Positions 8,587-18,246 of a stretch of 38,364 nucleotides of DNA are shown in pieces. The translations under genes and the position numbers were made by a program. The stretch is from Bacillota bacterium (lineage in GTDB: Bacteria > Bacillota > Clostridia > Acetivibrionales > DSM-1351): assembly GCA_023415305.1 (NCBI GenBank), contig JAEZKZ010000120.1:1-38364 (forward strand). The letters run 5' to 3'. Position 1 is the stretch's first letter; every line of letters begins with the position of its first letter. The notes beneath the pieces are model-generated. The model searched no databases. It was not told the DNA's origin and saw only the letters and a program-made list of their open reading frames with translations.

Positions 8587-8618
8587 TAATTTTATTACGC
8601 AAAGCTTTCTCGTAAATC

Positions 8619-10481
8619 TTAGCCCTCTAACTGAGGCTTTTCTACAGAATCTAAAACAACTCCGTCAAAAATTGCTTCAAACTCAGGTCCTTCAACCTTT
8701 TCTTTTTCAAGAAGAATCTGTGCTAGTCTATTGAGCTTATCAATATTTTCTTTCAGCAGATTTATTGTTTTTTCATAAGCACTATCTATAATTAGTTTAA
8801 CTTCATTATCAATAATACCTGCAATCTCATCACTTATGTTGCTAGTATGACCATAATCACGACCAAGGAAAACCTCGTCATTCTCATTACCAAAAATCAT
8901 ATTACCTAGCTTTTCACTCATACCATACTTTGTTACCATGTTTCTTGCAATCTGATTAACTTTCTTCAAGTCACTTGATGCACCTGTACTTACTTCATCC
9001 ATAACAATTTCTTCAGCAGCTCTTCCTCCTAAAGCAATTATTATTTCTTCAATAAGCTGAGATCTGGTATGATAGCTTTTATCCTCCTGAGGTCTGCTCG
9101 CTGTATAACCACCAGCCATACCAGCAGGGATAATAGAAACTCTATCCACCTTTTGAGTCTTAGAAACAAGCTTAATTGCTATTGCATGACCAGCCTCATG
9201 AAATGCAGTAACTTTTTTGTCTATCTCACTCATAACGCGACTCTTCTTTTCAGGTCCCATCATGACCTTAAAAGCAGCTTCCTTTATCTCTTCATGGCTT
9301 ATTTTCTTCTTGTTAGCTCTAGCTGCAAGTAAAGCAGCTTCATTTAACAAATTCTCTAAATCTGCACCGGTAAAGCCCGGAGTAATTCTTGCTAAATCAT
9401 CTAATTTAACACCCTCATCCAGTGGCTTTCCTCTGGAATGAACTTTAAGAATTTGCTCCCTACCTTTGATATCAGGCAAACCTACAACAACACGCCTATC
9501 AAAACGTCCAGGTCTTAATAATGCAGGGTCAAGTATATCTGGTCTATTAGTAGCAGCAAGTATTATAACACCTTCGTTTATACCAAAACCATCCATCTCA
9601 ACAAGCAATTGATTTAAGGTCTGTTCTCTTTCATCATGACCGCCACCCATTCCTGCTCCTCTATGTCTACCAACTGCATCAATTTCATCTATAAATACAA
9701 TACATGGAGCATTCTTTTTCGCTTGTTCAAAAAGATCACGTACACGAGACGCTCCAACACCTACGAACATTTCTACAAAGTCCGAACCACTTATGCTGAA
9801 AAACGGAACGCCAGCCTCACCAGAAACAGCCTTTGCTAATAAGGTTTTACCTGTTCCAGGAGGTCCTACCAAAAGAACACCCTTTGGTATTCTTGCTCCA
9901 AGCTCCACAAATTTCTTAGGTGCTTTTAAAAACTCAACAATTTCTGCAAGCTCTTCTTTTTCCTCATCAGCTCCAGCAACATTTTCAAATGTAACCTTTT
10001 TCTTGTCATCAACTGAAAGCTTAGCACGGCTTTTGCCAAAAGACATAACTCTATTGCCGCCGCCTCCTCCCTGTGACTGCTGTATAAAGAAGAACCATAT
10101 TAGAATAAGTATTATAATAAATCCAATTGTCGGCAATATAGAAATCCACCATGGCGCTTGCGGAGGCGTAACAACATTAAATTTTTCAATCAGTTTATTT
10201 TCATAGGCCTCAGTAAATTTATTAGTTGCAGAAGTAATATCAGGCGGAACAACGACTACATACTTCGTAATCTTACTATTCTCTTCTATTGGTTTTTTTA
10301 GCACCACTGTAGCAGTGTCAGTCTGAAGATCTATGCTTTTAACATTACCTGCACTTACCTGTGTCAACAAATCTGAATAAACCATTTTTGATGGATTGTC
10401 AGTTGTTTGAAAAAACGTAATTATCACTATAATTACTATAAAAATAATTATATAAAAACTGATACCCTTAATATATTTCAA
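8619..10481 (-). CDS. ftsH: ATP-dependent membrane metalloprotease FtsH
   Basis: A 620-residue AAA+ protease that degrades membrane and unstable regulatory proteins. Two membrane segments (about 7-25 and 110-133) flank an extracytoplasmic domain. Then come Walker A GPPGTGKT (about 204-211), Walker B IVFIDEIDAVG, the SRH region ATNRPDILDPALLRPGRFDR and the zinc protease motif HEAGH (about 426-430). The start codon is TTG, supported by AAGGAGG seven to eight bases upstream. It follows hpt and tilS, the same order as in Bacillus. The 245-base gap to hpt is AT-rich and contains a possible promoter (TTGTAT, 17 bases, TAATAT on the minus strand), so ftsH may also be transcribed separately. Confidence 0.97.
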   Translation of the reverse strand: MKYIKGISFYIIIFIVIIVIITFFQTTDNPSKMVYSDLLTQVSAGNVKSIDLQTDTATVVLKKPIEENSKITKYVVVVPPDITSATNKFTEAYENKLIEKFNVVTPPQAPWWISILPTIGFIIILILIWFFFIQQSQGGGGGNRVMSFGKSRAKLSVDDKKKVTFENVAGADEEKEELAEIVEFLKAPKKFVELGARIPKGVLLVGPPGTGKTLLAKAVSGEAGVPFFSISGSDFVEMFVGVGASRVRDLFEQAKKNAPCIVFIDEIDAVGRHRGAGMGGGHDEREQTLNQLLVEMDGFGINEGVIILAATNRPDILDPALLRPGRFDRRVVVGLPDIKGREQILKVHSRGKPLDEGVKLDDLARITPGFTGADLENLLNEAALLAARANKKKISHEEIKEAAFKVMMGPEKKSRVMSEIDKKVTAFHEAGHAIAIKLVSKTQKVDRVSIIPAGMAGGYTASRPQEDKSYHTRSQLIEEIIIALGGRAAEEIVMDEVSTGASSDLKKVNQIARNMVTKYGMSEKLGNMIFGNENDEVFLGRDYGHTSNISDEIAGIIDNEVKLIIDSAYEKTINLLKENIDKLNRLAQILLEKEKVEGPEFEAIFDGVVLDSVEKPQLEG

Positions 10482-10726
10482 AAAACTCCCTCCTTATAAT
10501 AGCCAAGGTACCAAATTCCAACTCGCAAGTCATTACTTGAAAACTATAATAATAAATTTCAAACCTACGTTTCTTAATTTGGTCTAAACTTAAATGCAAT
10601 CTTTCACTTAATAAAGCTATAATTTCTCACTATTAAACTAAGTTTCTAAGTTAATACAGTATATATTATATTAGCATATACATTTATAAAATACAATAAA
10701 GTGAATTTTAAGATTGAATTCTGAAA

Positions 10727-11266
10727 CTATTTCATATAAACTTCTTTTTTGAGTATACAAACCTCAGGAATATTTCTATATTTTCCGCAATAATCCAGAC
10801 CATATCCAACTACAAACTCATCAGGTATTTCAATCCCTTTATAATCAACCTGAACATACGCCTTCCTTCTTGAAGGTTTATCTAGCGCTGCACATATTTT
10901 TACACTTAGAGGACCTCTAGTTTTTAGAAGCTCTACAAGATGATTCAGAGTAAGTCCAGTATCAATAATATCTTCCACTATTAGTACATGTTTACCATCA
11001 ATATTTGTATCGACATCTTTTATAATTTTAACAACACCCGATGATTTTGATGAATTCCCATAACTGGATACTGACATAAAATCCAAATCAACAGGAATTG
11101 TTATTTCCCGTGCCAAATCAGCAAGAAATATAAATCCACCCTTTAGAACTCCGATTATAACTAGCTCCTTGCCCTCATAGTCTTTAGATATACGACTTGC
11201 AAGCTCTTGAACTTTTTTATTAAGCTCTTCCTTTGAAATTAAAACACGATCAATTGCGCCCTTCAT
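10727..11266 (-). CDS. hpt: Hypoxanthine phosphoribosyltransferase
   Basis: A 179-residue purine salvage enzyme that converts hypoxanthine or guanine plus PRPP to IMP or GMP. The PRPP motif VLIVEDIIDTGLT spans 94-106, the LKGGFIF loop is near 41-47 and the base-binding C-terminal DEFVVGYGLDY is present. The length is typical. A GGGGGA about ten bases upstream supports the ATG. It sits between tilS and ftsH, a very conserved Firmicute order. Confidence 0.96.
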   Translation of the reverse strand: MKGAIDRVLISKEELNKKVQELASRISKDYEGKELVIIGVLKGGFIFLADLAREITIPVDLDFMSVSSYGNSSKSSGVVKIIKDVDTNIDGKHVLIVEDIIDTGLTLNHLVELLKTRGPLSVKICAALDKPSRRKAYVQVDYKGIEIPDEFVVGYGLDYCGKYRNIPEVCILKKEVYMK

Positions 11267-11370
11267 ATATGACTAATCCCCCTTAATTATTGTTACAAAT
11301 TGTTATGAATAGATAAATATATAATTTTATTTTTATAAGTTGATTTCTATCGCCAAAAATCATATTCCAA

Positions 11371-12831
11371 TCAGTAGCCAGTCTTTATTTTATTTATACT
11401 TTCAAAATTAATCATCAACACAGAATTAGTATTATCAGTTACTTTATATTTATCACTAGTTTTATTTCCTATAATCCAAATAATCTCCTTATTTATTGCA
11501 ATTAATGGGAAACTGTCGCGCTGATCTTTAGGAATTTTATTATCTATGAAGTACTCTTTCAGCTTTTTTGTACCCCTCGAATTGTGAGGTTTGAAAATAT
11601 CACCATCCCGCCTGTTTCTAACCACTAATTGAGAATTATGGTCTTCATTTAGTTTATTTTGTATTTTATCAAAATCAAAAAGCTTTATTATTTTGCCTGT
11701 CTTTTCATTTAAGTAGTTATCTAAATAATAGTCAGACTGTTCTTTATTACCATTAAATATCTCGCTACGAATAATACAGTTAAGGGTTTCAAATTGCACA
11801 TCGCAGGAAAGTCTTAAAACATATTCATACTTTTCAGATTTGATTTGGCCTTGCTTCTGTATCACTATGGTACCATAGGATTTAACTGCCATATACCCCA
11901 GAGGCAAATCCAGACGTGCTCCTGTCCGTCCCGATAAAATAAGCTGTATCAGCTTATCAACATGCACATATTCCAGTCCGGTTATACTGCCGGTAATGTC
12001 TGTAAAGGCTCTTCTTAAAACCCTGCTTAAAACTGCCTGGTGTAAATGTGAAAGTTCCTTCAAGTCCAGTTGAACAAAAGCCTTCTCCCTAGCAGATAAC
12101 GCTTTTTGATAGTATAATTCAGAATTATATCGTAAATACTCTTCGTCTGCTACTACAATTTTCGATAATTTTAATAAATTCTCAGTAATATCTTTTCCCA
12201 CAGCACTATTTATCTCAGGAATTACCTTTAACCGGATGCGATTCCTGAAATAGTCTGTATGCAGGTTTGAGCTGTCTGTAATAGCTTCAAGACCATTATT
12301 TTTAACATATTCCTCGATTTGTGATCGGTCAGCATCCAATAAGGGTCTTATAATATTATCCCGAATATATTCAATGCCTTTAAGCCCTTCAGGACCTGTT
12401 CCACGAAAAATCCTCATGAGAAGAGTTTCAACCTGGTCATTTTTAGAATGAGCAACAGCAATCTTTTTAGCTGCATTATCTGCAAGTACCTTTTTAAAAA
12501 CCTGATACCTCGCATTTCTTCCCGCTTCCTCCAGAGAGGTTTTCTCCAAGGAGGCTTTTCTTGCAATATCTATTCTCTCAACATGAACCTCCAGCCCCAG
12601 AGATGAACAAAATGACCTGACGAAATTTTCATCTCTCATTGCTTCCTCTCCACGGAGCATATGGTTTATATGGACCGGGTAAAGCTCCAGTGAAAAATCA
12701 TCGGCCATGGAATAGAGAATATGGAGAAGGCACACTGAGTCATATCCGCCGGATATTCCCACAACAATACCATCTCCATAATCAATAAGCCTATTCTTTT
12801 TAATTGTATCTAAAACCTGTAGTTTAAGCAT
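11371..12831 (-). CDS. tilS: tRNA(Ile)-lysidine synthase
   Basis: TilS attaches lysine to C34 of the CAU-anticodon tRNA(Ile), making it read AUA; this is an essential cytoplasmic step. The N-terminal PP-loop ATPase motif SGGYDS is at 27-32, followed by the N-type domain (about 25-210), a middle substrate-binding region, and a C-terminal TilS domain (RNRRDGDIFKPHNSRGTKKLKEY). The frame is open back to 12903, inside dnaB, but the ATG at 12831 has AAAGGA about seven bases upstream and begins MLKLQVLD. The product is 486 residues. It lies 43 bases after dnaB on the same strand. Confidence 0.95.
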   Translation of the reverse strand: MLKLQVLDTIKKNRLIDYGDGIVVGISGGYDSVCLLHILYSMADDFSLELYPVHINHMLRGEEAMRDENFVRSFCSSLGLEVHVERIDIARKASLEKTSLEEAGRNARYQVFKKVLADNAAKKIAVAHSKNDQVETLLMRIFRGTGPEGLKGIEYIRDNIIRPLLDADRSQIEEYVKNNGLEAITDSSNLHTDYFRNRIRLKVIPEINSAVGKDITENLLKLSKIVVADEEYLRYNSELYYQKALSAREKAFVQLDLKELSHLHQAVLSRVLRRAFTDITGSITGLEYVHVDKLIQLILSGRTGARLDLPLGYMAVKSYGTIVIQKQGQIKSEKYEYVLRLSCDVQFETLNCIIRSEIFNGNKEQSDYYLDNYLNEKTGKIIKLFDFDKIQNKLNEDHNSQLVVRNRRDGDIFKPHNSRGTKKLKEYFIDNKIPKDQRDSFPLIAINKEIIWIIGNKTSDKYKVTDNTNSVLMINFESINKIKTGY

Positions 12832-12874
12832 TATAAATCCTTTGCAAGAAAATTCGCTGCCCTGTGAAACCTTC

Positions 12875-14215
12875 TTACTGCCTGAATTTCTCGAGATTTG
12901 CAAACTTGGTATACTGCCCCAGCCATACCATTTCTACAGTACCTGTAGAGCCACTTCTATGTTTGGCGAGTATGACCTCTGCAATATTTTTTTTCTCTGT
13001 ATCAGGGTTATAATAGTCATCTCTATATAAGAACATAACTATATCGGCATCCTGCTCAATAGCTCCAGATTCTCTCAAGTCGCTCAGAATCGGCCTGTGG
13101 TCGGTTCTGGTTTCAGCGGCACGACTCAACTGTGACAAACAAATAACAGGAACATTAATTTCTTTGGCAAGAATCTTTAAGGATCTTGAAATTTCCGATA
13201 TTTCCTGCTGTCTGTTTTCACTCCTCGACTTACTTCCCTGCATAAGCTGCAGGTAATCTATTACTACAAGACCCAAGTTGTGCTCCAGCTTGAGTCTTCT
13301 GCATTTTGCCCTTATCTCTGTTATTGAAATACCCGGTGTATCATCAATAAATATTGGAGCCTCGGAAAGTGGTCCCAGCGCTCTGGCAACCTTTTGCCAA
13401 TCATTGTCCTCCAACTGCCCGGTCTTCATTTTGTTACTGTCGACCATGGCTTCACTGCAGAGCATTCTGTTTACAAGCTGCTCCTTGGACATTTCAAGGC
13501 TGAATATGGCAACAGGAACACCACTATGTACGGCTGCATTTTGTGCCAGATTAAGGGCAAAAGCCGTTTTTCCCATGGCAGGTCTTGCGGCAATTAAAAC
13601 CAAGTCAGAATTATGCAGGCCGGAGGTTTTGAAATCAAGATCAGTGAAGCCGGTGGGAATACCTGTTATATGCCCCTTATTGTTATATAATTCTTCCAGC
13701 TTGTTGAAGGTGTCTACGAGCACATCCTTTATCGGTACAAACCCCTGAGAGCTTCTCTTCTGCAAAATATCAAATATGTTCTGTTCGGCCTTGTCCAATA
13801 TAAACGAGACTTCCTCCGAGGCATTGAAACCCAGATCAACTATATCTGAGGAAGCCTTTATCAACTTTCTCAACAGAGATTTTTCTTCTACTATTTTCGC
13901 GTAATGCTTTACATTTGCCGTGGTAGGCACATCTGTTGCAATATTTGTCAAGTACTCAAGTCCTCCCACCAGCTCCAGCTTGCCATGAAACTTCAGGCGC
14001 TCTGAAACGGTAATAAGGTCAATAGGCTGAGCCTTGTCAAACAGTTCTATAATAACATCGTATATTTCTTTGTGGTCAGGTCTGTAGAAATCCTCCGGCT
14101 TAAGAACTTCCATGACAACTGGAATTACTTCCTTGTCAATCAGCATTGATCCAATAACTGACTGTTCAGCCTCTACGCTTTGAGGAGGAATTCTGCCAAG
14201 AGCTCCTAAATCCAT
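12875..14215 (-). CDS. dnaB: Replicative DNA helicase DnaB
   Basis: A 446-residue hexameric 5'-3' helicase of the replication fork (called DnaC in Bacillus subtilis). The N-terminal primase-interaction domain covers about 10-110 (PPQSVEAEQSVIGSMLID). The RecA-like core has Walker A AARPAMGKT (209-217), Walker B LVVIDYLQLM, and the H4 region SQLSRAAETRTDHRP. No intein or insertion is seen. It follows rplI and precedes tilS on the same strand; gdpP-rplI-dnaB is a conserved Firmicute order. Confidence 0.97.
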   Translation of the reverse strand: MDLGALGRIPPQSVEAEQSVIGSMLIDKEVIPVVMEVLKPEDFYRPDHKEIYDVIIELFDKAQPIDLITVSERLKFHGKLELVGGLEYLTNIATDVPTTANVKHYAKIVEEKSLLRKLIKASSDIVDLGFNASEEVSFILDKAEQNIFDILQKRSSQGFVPIKDVLVDTFNKLEELYNNKGHITGIPTGFTDLDFKTSGLHNSDLVLIAARPAMGKTAFALNLAQNAAVHSGVPVAIFSLEMSKEQLVNRMLCSEAMVDSNKMKTGQLEDNDWQKVARALGPLSEAPIFIDDTPGISITEIRAKCRRLKLEHNLGLVVIDYLQLMQGSKSRSENRQQEISEISRSLKILAKEINVPVICLSQLSRAAETRTDHRPILSDLRESGAIEQDADIVMFLYRDDYYNPDTEKKNIAEVILAKHRSGSTGTVEMVWLGQYTKFANLEKFRQ

Positions 14216-14298
14216 GTCTTTTCCCCATTCTAGTTATCATTTCACTATACATTTAAAGTTTATTTTCAATAATTTTTATCTTAATTAAAGCTTCTCAA

Positions 14299-14345
14299 TA
14301 ATCTCTTTTTTAAATAATCTCTTTTTAAGTAATCTCTTTTTTCAA
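14299..14345. repeat. Short tandem repeat, three units of about 15-16 bases
   Basis: Three near-identical units TAATCTCTTTTTTAA begin at 14299, 14315 and 14330, in the gap between rplI and dnaB. In the mRNA of these minus-strand genes they read as repeated AAAGAGATTA. Replication slippage is the simplest origin. A role in translation or mRNA stability is possible but unproven. Confidence 0.7.
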
Positions 14346-14376
14346 ATAAAAAATTTGATTAATTTAAGGCTAGGGT

Positions 14377-14823
14377 TTACAGGCTTTCTATTTTAACTGT
14401 AAACTTTGAGCTGATTGCCGGATATAACTTGGCTTCAACCTCGAAGGTTCCTATGGCCTTTATGGCATCAGGCATAACCAGTTGCTTTTTATCAATGTCA
14501 AGCTTATGCTGTGATTTCAAAGCTTCTGCAACATCCTTTCCGGTTATGGACCCAAATAGTTTTCCACTTTCTCCGGCCTTAACCTTTAAAGTCACGGTAA
14601 TATTCTTTATTTTATTGGCCAGTTCTTTAGCCTGTGCAATTTCCTTTTCCTTTTTATGAGCTTCGGCTTCCTTTTTTGTTTTCATTATATTCATATTAGC
14701 AGCAGTCGCTTCAACAGCCAGTCCCTTTGGAAACAAGAAATTTCTTGCGTATCCGTCGCTGGCTTCCACCATTTGCTCCTTCTTACCCAAACCTTTAACA
14801 TCTTCCTTTAATATAACCTTCAT
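14377..14823 (-). CDS. rplI: 50S ribosomal protein L9
   Basis: A 148-residue protein of the large ribosomal subunit that binds 23S rRNA near the L1 stalk. It has the classic N-terminal domain (MKVILKEDVKGLGKKEQ and SDGYARNFLFPKGLA), a long connecting helix (about 45-75), and the C-terminal RNA-binding domain with GKLFGSIT. The ribosome binding site is near perfect (AGGAGG). It is preceded by gdpP with a 63-base gap and followed by dnaB. Confidence 0.98.
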   Translation of the reverse strand: MKVILKEDVKGLGKKEQMVEASDGYARNFLFPKGLAVEATAANMNIMKTKKEAEAHKKEKEIAQAKELANKIKNITVTLKVKAGESGKLFGSITGKDVAEALKSQHKLDIDKKQLVMPDAIKAIGTFEVEAKLYPAISSKFTVKIESL

Positions 14824-14886
14824 ATTTTCCTCCTACGTCAAGTATGGCTTTTTACCGAAATAACGGTTTGTTTTGAGTTCGGACAG

Positions 14887-16890
14887 TTATTCCTTATTTA
14901 AACTGTCTATATATTCAAAAATCGCGGTTTTCAGACTTTCCTTGGCTTCCTGAATTGTAACATTCTCAATCTGAGCTCCCGCAACGGTTAAATGCCCGCC
15001 TCCGCCCAATTTTTCAAGAATCATCTGAACATTTATCTCTCCAAGAGATCTTCCGCTTATAATTACCTCGCCCTCATGATAGCTGAGAACAAAAGCTGCA
15101 ACCAGTCCCGAAAGGCTCAGCAGCTGATCTGCCGCCTGTGCGGCAATAAGCTGTGCATTCTTTATATTTGTAGGACAAGTTGATATTGCAATATTATCAT
15201 ACACCACTTCTGCTTCTTTTACTATATTGGATATTGTAATATAAGTTTTTAAGTCATTCTGGAACAGCTGTTTTACTGATACAGTATCAACACCTTGTCT
15301 TCTTAAATAAGATGCAGCTTCAAAGGTTCTTACCCCTGTTTTAAATATAAAGTTTTTAGTATCAACAACTATCCCTGCATATAACGCTTCGGTTTCAATA
15401 CTTGTTAGCCTGATTTTTTCTTCGAGATATTGCAGCAGTTCCGTTACAAGCTCACAGGTTGAGGATGCATATGTCTCCTGATAGGAAAGTACTGCATCCT
15501 GTATATAGTCTGCACCTCGCCTATGATGGTCAATAATTACTATCTGGTCTGTCATTCTGAGAAGTTCCGGCGTCTCTGTAAAGCTTGGCCTGTGTGTGTC
15601 TACAACTATAAGTAGCGTTTTCTTTGTTATTATGTCCAGGGCTTCGTTTCTACCCACAAAAACATTAGCATACTCAGGTTCCTTGGCAAGCTTGTTCAGT
15701 ACCGAATCTATGTTGGCATTTGAATGGTTAAGTACAATATTTACACGCTTATCACGGCTCTTTACTATTCTATATATTCCTAATGCTGCACCGAGGCAGT
15801 CAATATCCGCATTTTCATGGCCCATAATAAGTACCGACGGTGCCTGATCAATCAGCCCTCTCAGTGCATACGCTATTACTCTGGCCTTAACCCTTGTCCG
15901 TTTTTCAAGCTCTCTGTTCCTGCCTCCGAAGAATCTGAAATTGTCTCCGTCCTTTATAACAACATGGTCTCCACCTCTCCCCAGTGCTATATCGATTCCG
16001 GCATAGGCATTCTGTAAATTTTCCTGAATTGTAGGAGCGTTTATTCCCATACCTATACTAAGAGTTACAGGTATTTTATTCCCAAGGTTTATTTCTTTAA
16101 CGGTTTCAAGAATTTCAAACTTCTTCTCCTCAAGGTCCTTTAAATATTTAAATGCGTGAATACATAAATATTTATCTCTCTCAAACTTCTTTAAGATACC
16201 TCCGGTATGGCTCATCCAGCTTATAATCTTTTTCTCGATTTCGGCCATAATCTGAGGCCTTTTTGAGTCTTCAAGGCTTTGCATAAGATCATCATAATTA
16301 TCTATTACAATGACTCCTACTGTATTCTTATTGTCCTCAAACTTTTGCTTTTCATTAATAAGCTCGGTATTATCTACAAAGTAGAGCATTACAATAACGC
16401 TCTCCTTATCGTTGTTGTCGTCAACCTTAACCAGATTACCCAGTGCAGAGTAGTATCTATTGTTAATGGTCACATCCTTGGATATGTTAATACTGTCTCC
16501 TTCGGTAAGCTGCGGTCGTATTTCCGTTATAAGGTTTGACACCGTTCTCTGCAAAAAATTATCATCATCAAAAATGCCCTTGAATGAGGAATTGTACCAA
16601 ACAGTAGTGCCATCAAGCTCTGCAAGAACAAGTGGCATAGGAAAGTTAAGCAGGGTGTCCTTTGTAGCACAATCAATATTAAAAGTAAGAGTTTCTATAT
16701 ATTTAGTTATTTCTCTATTTCTTATATGGTTTGACTTATAGTTGTATATTACCAGGAAAACAAATAAAACATATCCAGGTATAGCTACCAGTGGATTTAA
16801 TATGGTAATTATCACAATTAAAAATAAAATTACCCAAAGATAGAATCCCGCCTTTGGAATAAAAATACGTGATAGCTTCTTGTTATCCAT
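14887..16890 (-). CDS. gdpP: Cyclic-di-AMP phosphodiesterase GdpP (DHH/DHHA1 family)
   Basis: A 667-residue membrane phosphodiesterase that degrades c-di-AMP and so influences potassium balance and cell-wall homeostasis. Two membrane segments lie at about 14-51. A PAS-like sensor (about 65-145) and a degenerate GGDEF domain follow; the GGDEF ends ALGRGGDHVVIK in place of a GGDEF active site. The DHH catalytic domain has MGHENADIDCLG (near 355), VVDTHRP and IDHHRRG, and the DHHA1 domain ends with LGGGGHLTVAGAQ. All metal-binding words are intact, so it should be active. GGAG precedes the ATG. It is transcribed with the MazG-like gene (29-base gap) and probably with rplI-dnaB. Confidence 0.95.
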   Translation of the reverse strand: MDNKKLSRIFIPKAGFYLWVILFLIVIITILNPLVAIPGYVLFVFLVIYNYKSNHIRNREITKYIETLTFNIDCATKDTLLNFPMPLVLAELDGTTVWYNSSFKGIFDDDNFLQRTVSNLITEIRPQLTEGDSINISKDVTINNRYYSALGNLVKVDDNNDKESVIVMLYFVDNTELINEKQKFEDNKNTVGVIVIDNYDDLMQSLEDSKRPQIMAEIEKKIISWMSHTGGILKKFERDKYLCIHAFKYLKDLEEKKFEILETVKEINLGNKIPVTLSIGMGINAPTIQENLQNAYAGIDIALGRGGDHVVIKDGDNFRFFGGRNRELEKRTRVKARVIAYALRGLIDQAPSVLIMGHENADIDCLGAALGIYRIVKSRDKRVNIVLNHSNANIDSVLNKLAKEPEYANVFVGRNEALDIITKKTLLIVVDTHRPSFTETPELLRMTDQIVIIDHHRRGADYIQDAVLSYQETYASSTCELVTELLQYLEEKIRLTSIETEALYAGIVVDTKNFIFKTGVRTFEAASYLRRQGVDTVSVKQLFQNDLKTYITISNIVKEAEVVYDNIAISTCPTNIKNAQLIAAQAADQLLSLSGLVAAFVLSYHEGEVIISGRSLGEINVQMILEKLGGGGHLTVAGAQIENVTIQEAKESLKTAIFEYIDSLNKE

Positions 16891-16919
16891 CTATATTCTC
16901 CTCTTACCGTTCACTCATA

Positions 16920-17264
16920 TCAAGCCCCTTGCCTTTTGCTCCTTGAGCTGTTCAGATGTTTCGAAAGCTCTGAGAGATCCCCATAATACTTTTCCACATC
17001 ATGGTTCTCAACAAGTCCAAGCCTTATCTTATTTTCAATCTTTGATTCTATTACTCTATAGTTTATTCCGAATCTTTTACCAAGCAAATAGCAGATTAAA
17101 ATTATATTGGCAAGTGTGTCCGACAGAGTCTCTGAAACCTCTTCTCTGACTCCGTTAACAAGAGCCTTGAATAAATTCGCAACGTCAGTTAAAAGCTCAC
17201 TTTTAAGCCAATCAATAATTTTAACGTTTCTTGTAATATCCAGTTGGTTATCAAACAAAGCCAT
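16920..17264 (-). CDS. MazG-like family protein
   Basis: A 114-residue, mostly helical protein with the EEVSETLSDTLANIILICYLLG segment that resembles the metal-binding helix pair of MazG/dUTPase-type NTP pyrophosphohydrolases. It matches the short clostridial MazG-like family, usually encoded next to gdpP. The classical EExxE...ExxD pattern is only partly kept (EEVSE, then D but no second clear E pair), so activity is uncertain. The C-terminus is basic (SSRSKRQGA). GAGGT stands six bases upstream of the ATG, and an extended -10 promoter lies 33 bases further. Probably the first gene of the gdpP-rplI-dnaB transcript. Confidence 0.75.
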   Translation of the reverse strand: MALFDNQLDITRNVKIIDWLKSELLTDVANLFKALVNGVREEVSETLSDTLANIILICYLLGKRFGINYRVIESKIENKIRLGLVENHDVEKYYGDLSELSKHLNSSRSKRQGA

Positions 17265-17296
17265 ATTAACCTCACATATTATTATACTGTTCCTAA

Positions 17297-17305
17297 ATTA
17301 TACCA
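17297..17305 (-). promoter_or_regulatory. Extended -10 promoter for the MazG-like/gdpP operon
   Basis: Minus-strand TGGTATAAT (17305-17297) is an extended -10 element. No good -35 lies upstream, as is common for TGnTATAAT promoters. It sits in the 93-base gap between pheA and the MazG-like gene. Confidence 0.5.
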
Positions 17306-17357
17306 CCTACGAGGTTATTTGACTTCATTTCCCAACTCTTATCTCAGCTTTGTCTCT

Positions 17358-18200
17358 TTAAATTTTACCCGTAAATACGGGGTAAGAACCAATGAATTTA
17401 TAGAAAGAGGTTTTCCTCTTCACCATGGTCAACGCATCGTAAACATCCTGGTCCTCAATGTGTCCGTCTATATCAACAAAAAATATGTATTGTCCAAGAG
17501 CATTTTTTGAAGGCCTGGACTCAATTCTTGTCATATTTATGTCCCACAGGCTGAATATATCCAGTATCCTGTATAAGCTTCCCGGTTTATTGTCAGTTGA
17601 GAATACTATGGAGGTTCTATCACACCCTGTTTTCTCTTTTCTATCCTTTGATACTATAACGAATCTGGTGCGATTATTCTCAACATCCTGCACATTCTTT
17701 TCAAATATCTCAAGCCCATACAATTTTGCGGCAATGGTCGAGCTGACCGCGGCATAAGTGCCATCACCATCAACGACTCTTTGAGCCGCTTTTGAGGTAC
17801 TGTTTTCCTCAAGCTGAGCCGCATCAGGAAAATTTATATTCAAATAGTTCCTGCACTGTCCCAACGGCTGAGGATGGGATATGATAACCTTTATGCTCTC
17901 AGGCTTAGTACCATGCTTTGCAACAAGATTCAAATTTATTGGAATTATATATTCATCAACAATAAACAGTTCCTCTTCCTTTGCCAGTATGTCCAGAGTG
18001 ACGTTAACAGCTCCCTCAAGAGAATTTTCTATAGGAACTATTGCCTCCTCTACCTCACCGTCTTTCAAAGCGTAAAGAACATCTCTTATTGATGGGTATT
18101 CCATCAATTGATACTCTCTGCCGTGCTCCGATTCATATGCCTCAACTGCCTCGTGGGAGAAGGTGCCCTTCGGACCCAAAAAACCTATCCTTTTATTCAT
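17358..18200 (-). CDS. pheA: Prephenate dehydratase
   Basis: Converts prephenate to phenylpyruvate in phenylalanine synthesis. The catalytic domain begins IGFLGPKGTFSHEA and carries the NRTRFVIVS signature with the catalytic T-R-F. The C-terminal ACT domain (about 195-270) has the ESRPSK motif of the phenylalanine-binding, feedback-inhibited enzymes. There is no chorismate mutase part. The frame is open to a GTG at 18239, but the best promoter puts the transcript start at about 18240, so that codon would be almost leaderless. ATG codons at 18224 and 18200 remain. I choose 18200 (280 residues, family-like start MNKRIGF), although its GAAGGATGGG is somewhat far upstream. Confidence 0.93.
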   Translation of the reverse strand: MNKRIGFLGPKGTFSHEAVEAYESEHGREYQLMEYPSIRDVLYALKDGEVEEAIVPIENSLEGAVNVTLDILAKEEELFIVDEYIIPINLNLVAKHGTKPESIKVIISHPQPLGQCRNYLNINFPDAAQLEENSTSKAAQRVVDGDGTYAAVSSTIAAKLYGLEIFEKNVQDVENNRTRFVIVSKDRKEKTGCDRTSIVFSTDNKPGSLYRILDIFSLWDINMTRIESRPSKNALGQYIFFVDIDGHIEDQDVYDALTMVKRKTSFYKFIGSYPVFTGKI

Positions 18201-18246
18201 TTGCTGTAGAAACCCATCCTTCATATCTACTTTTTTCACTTATGAT

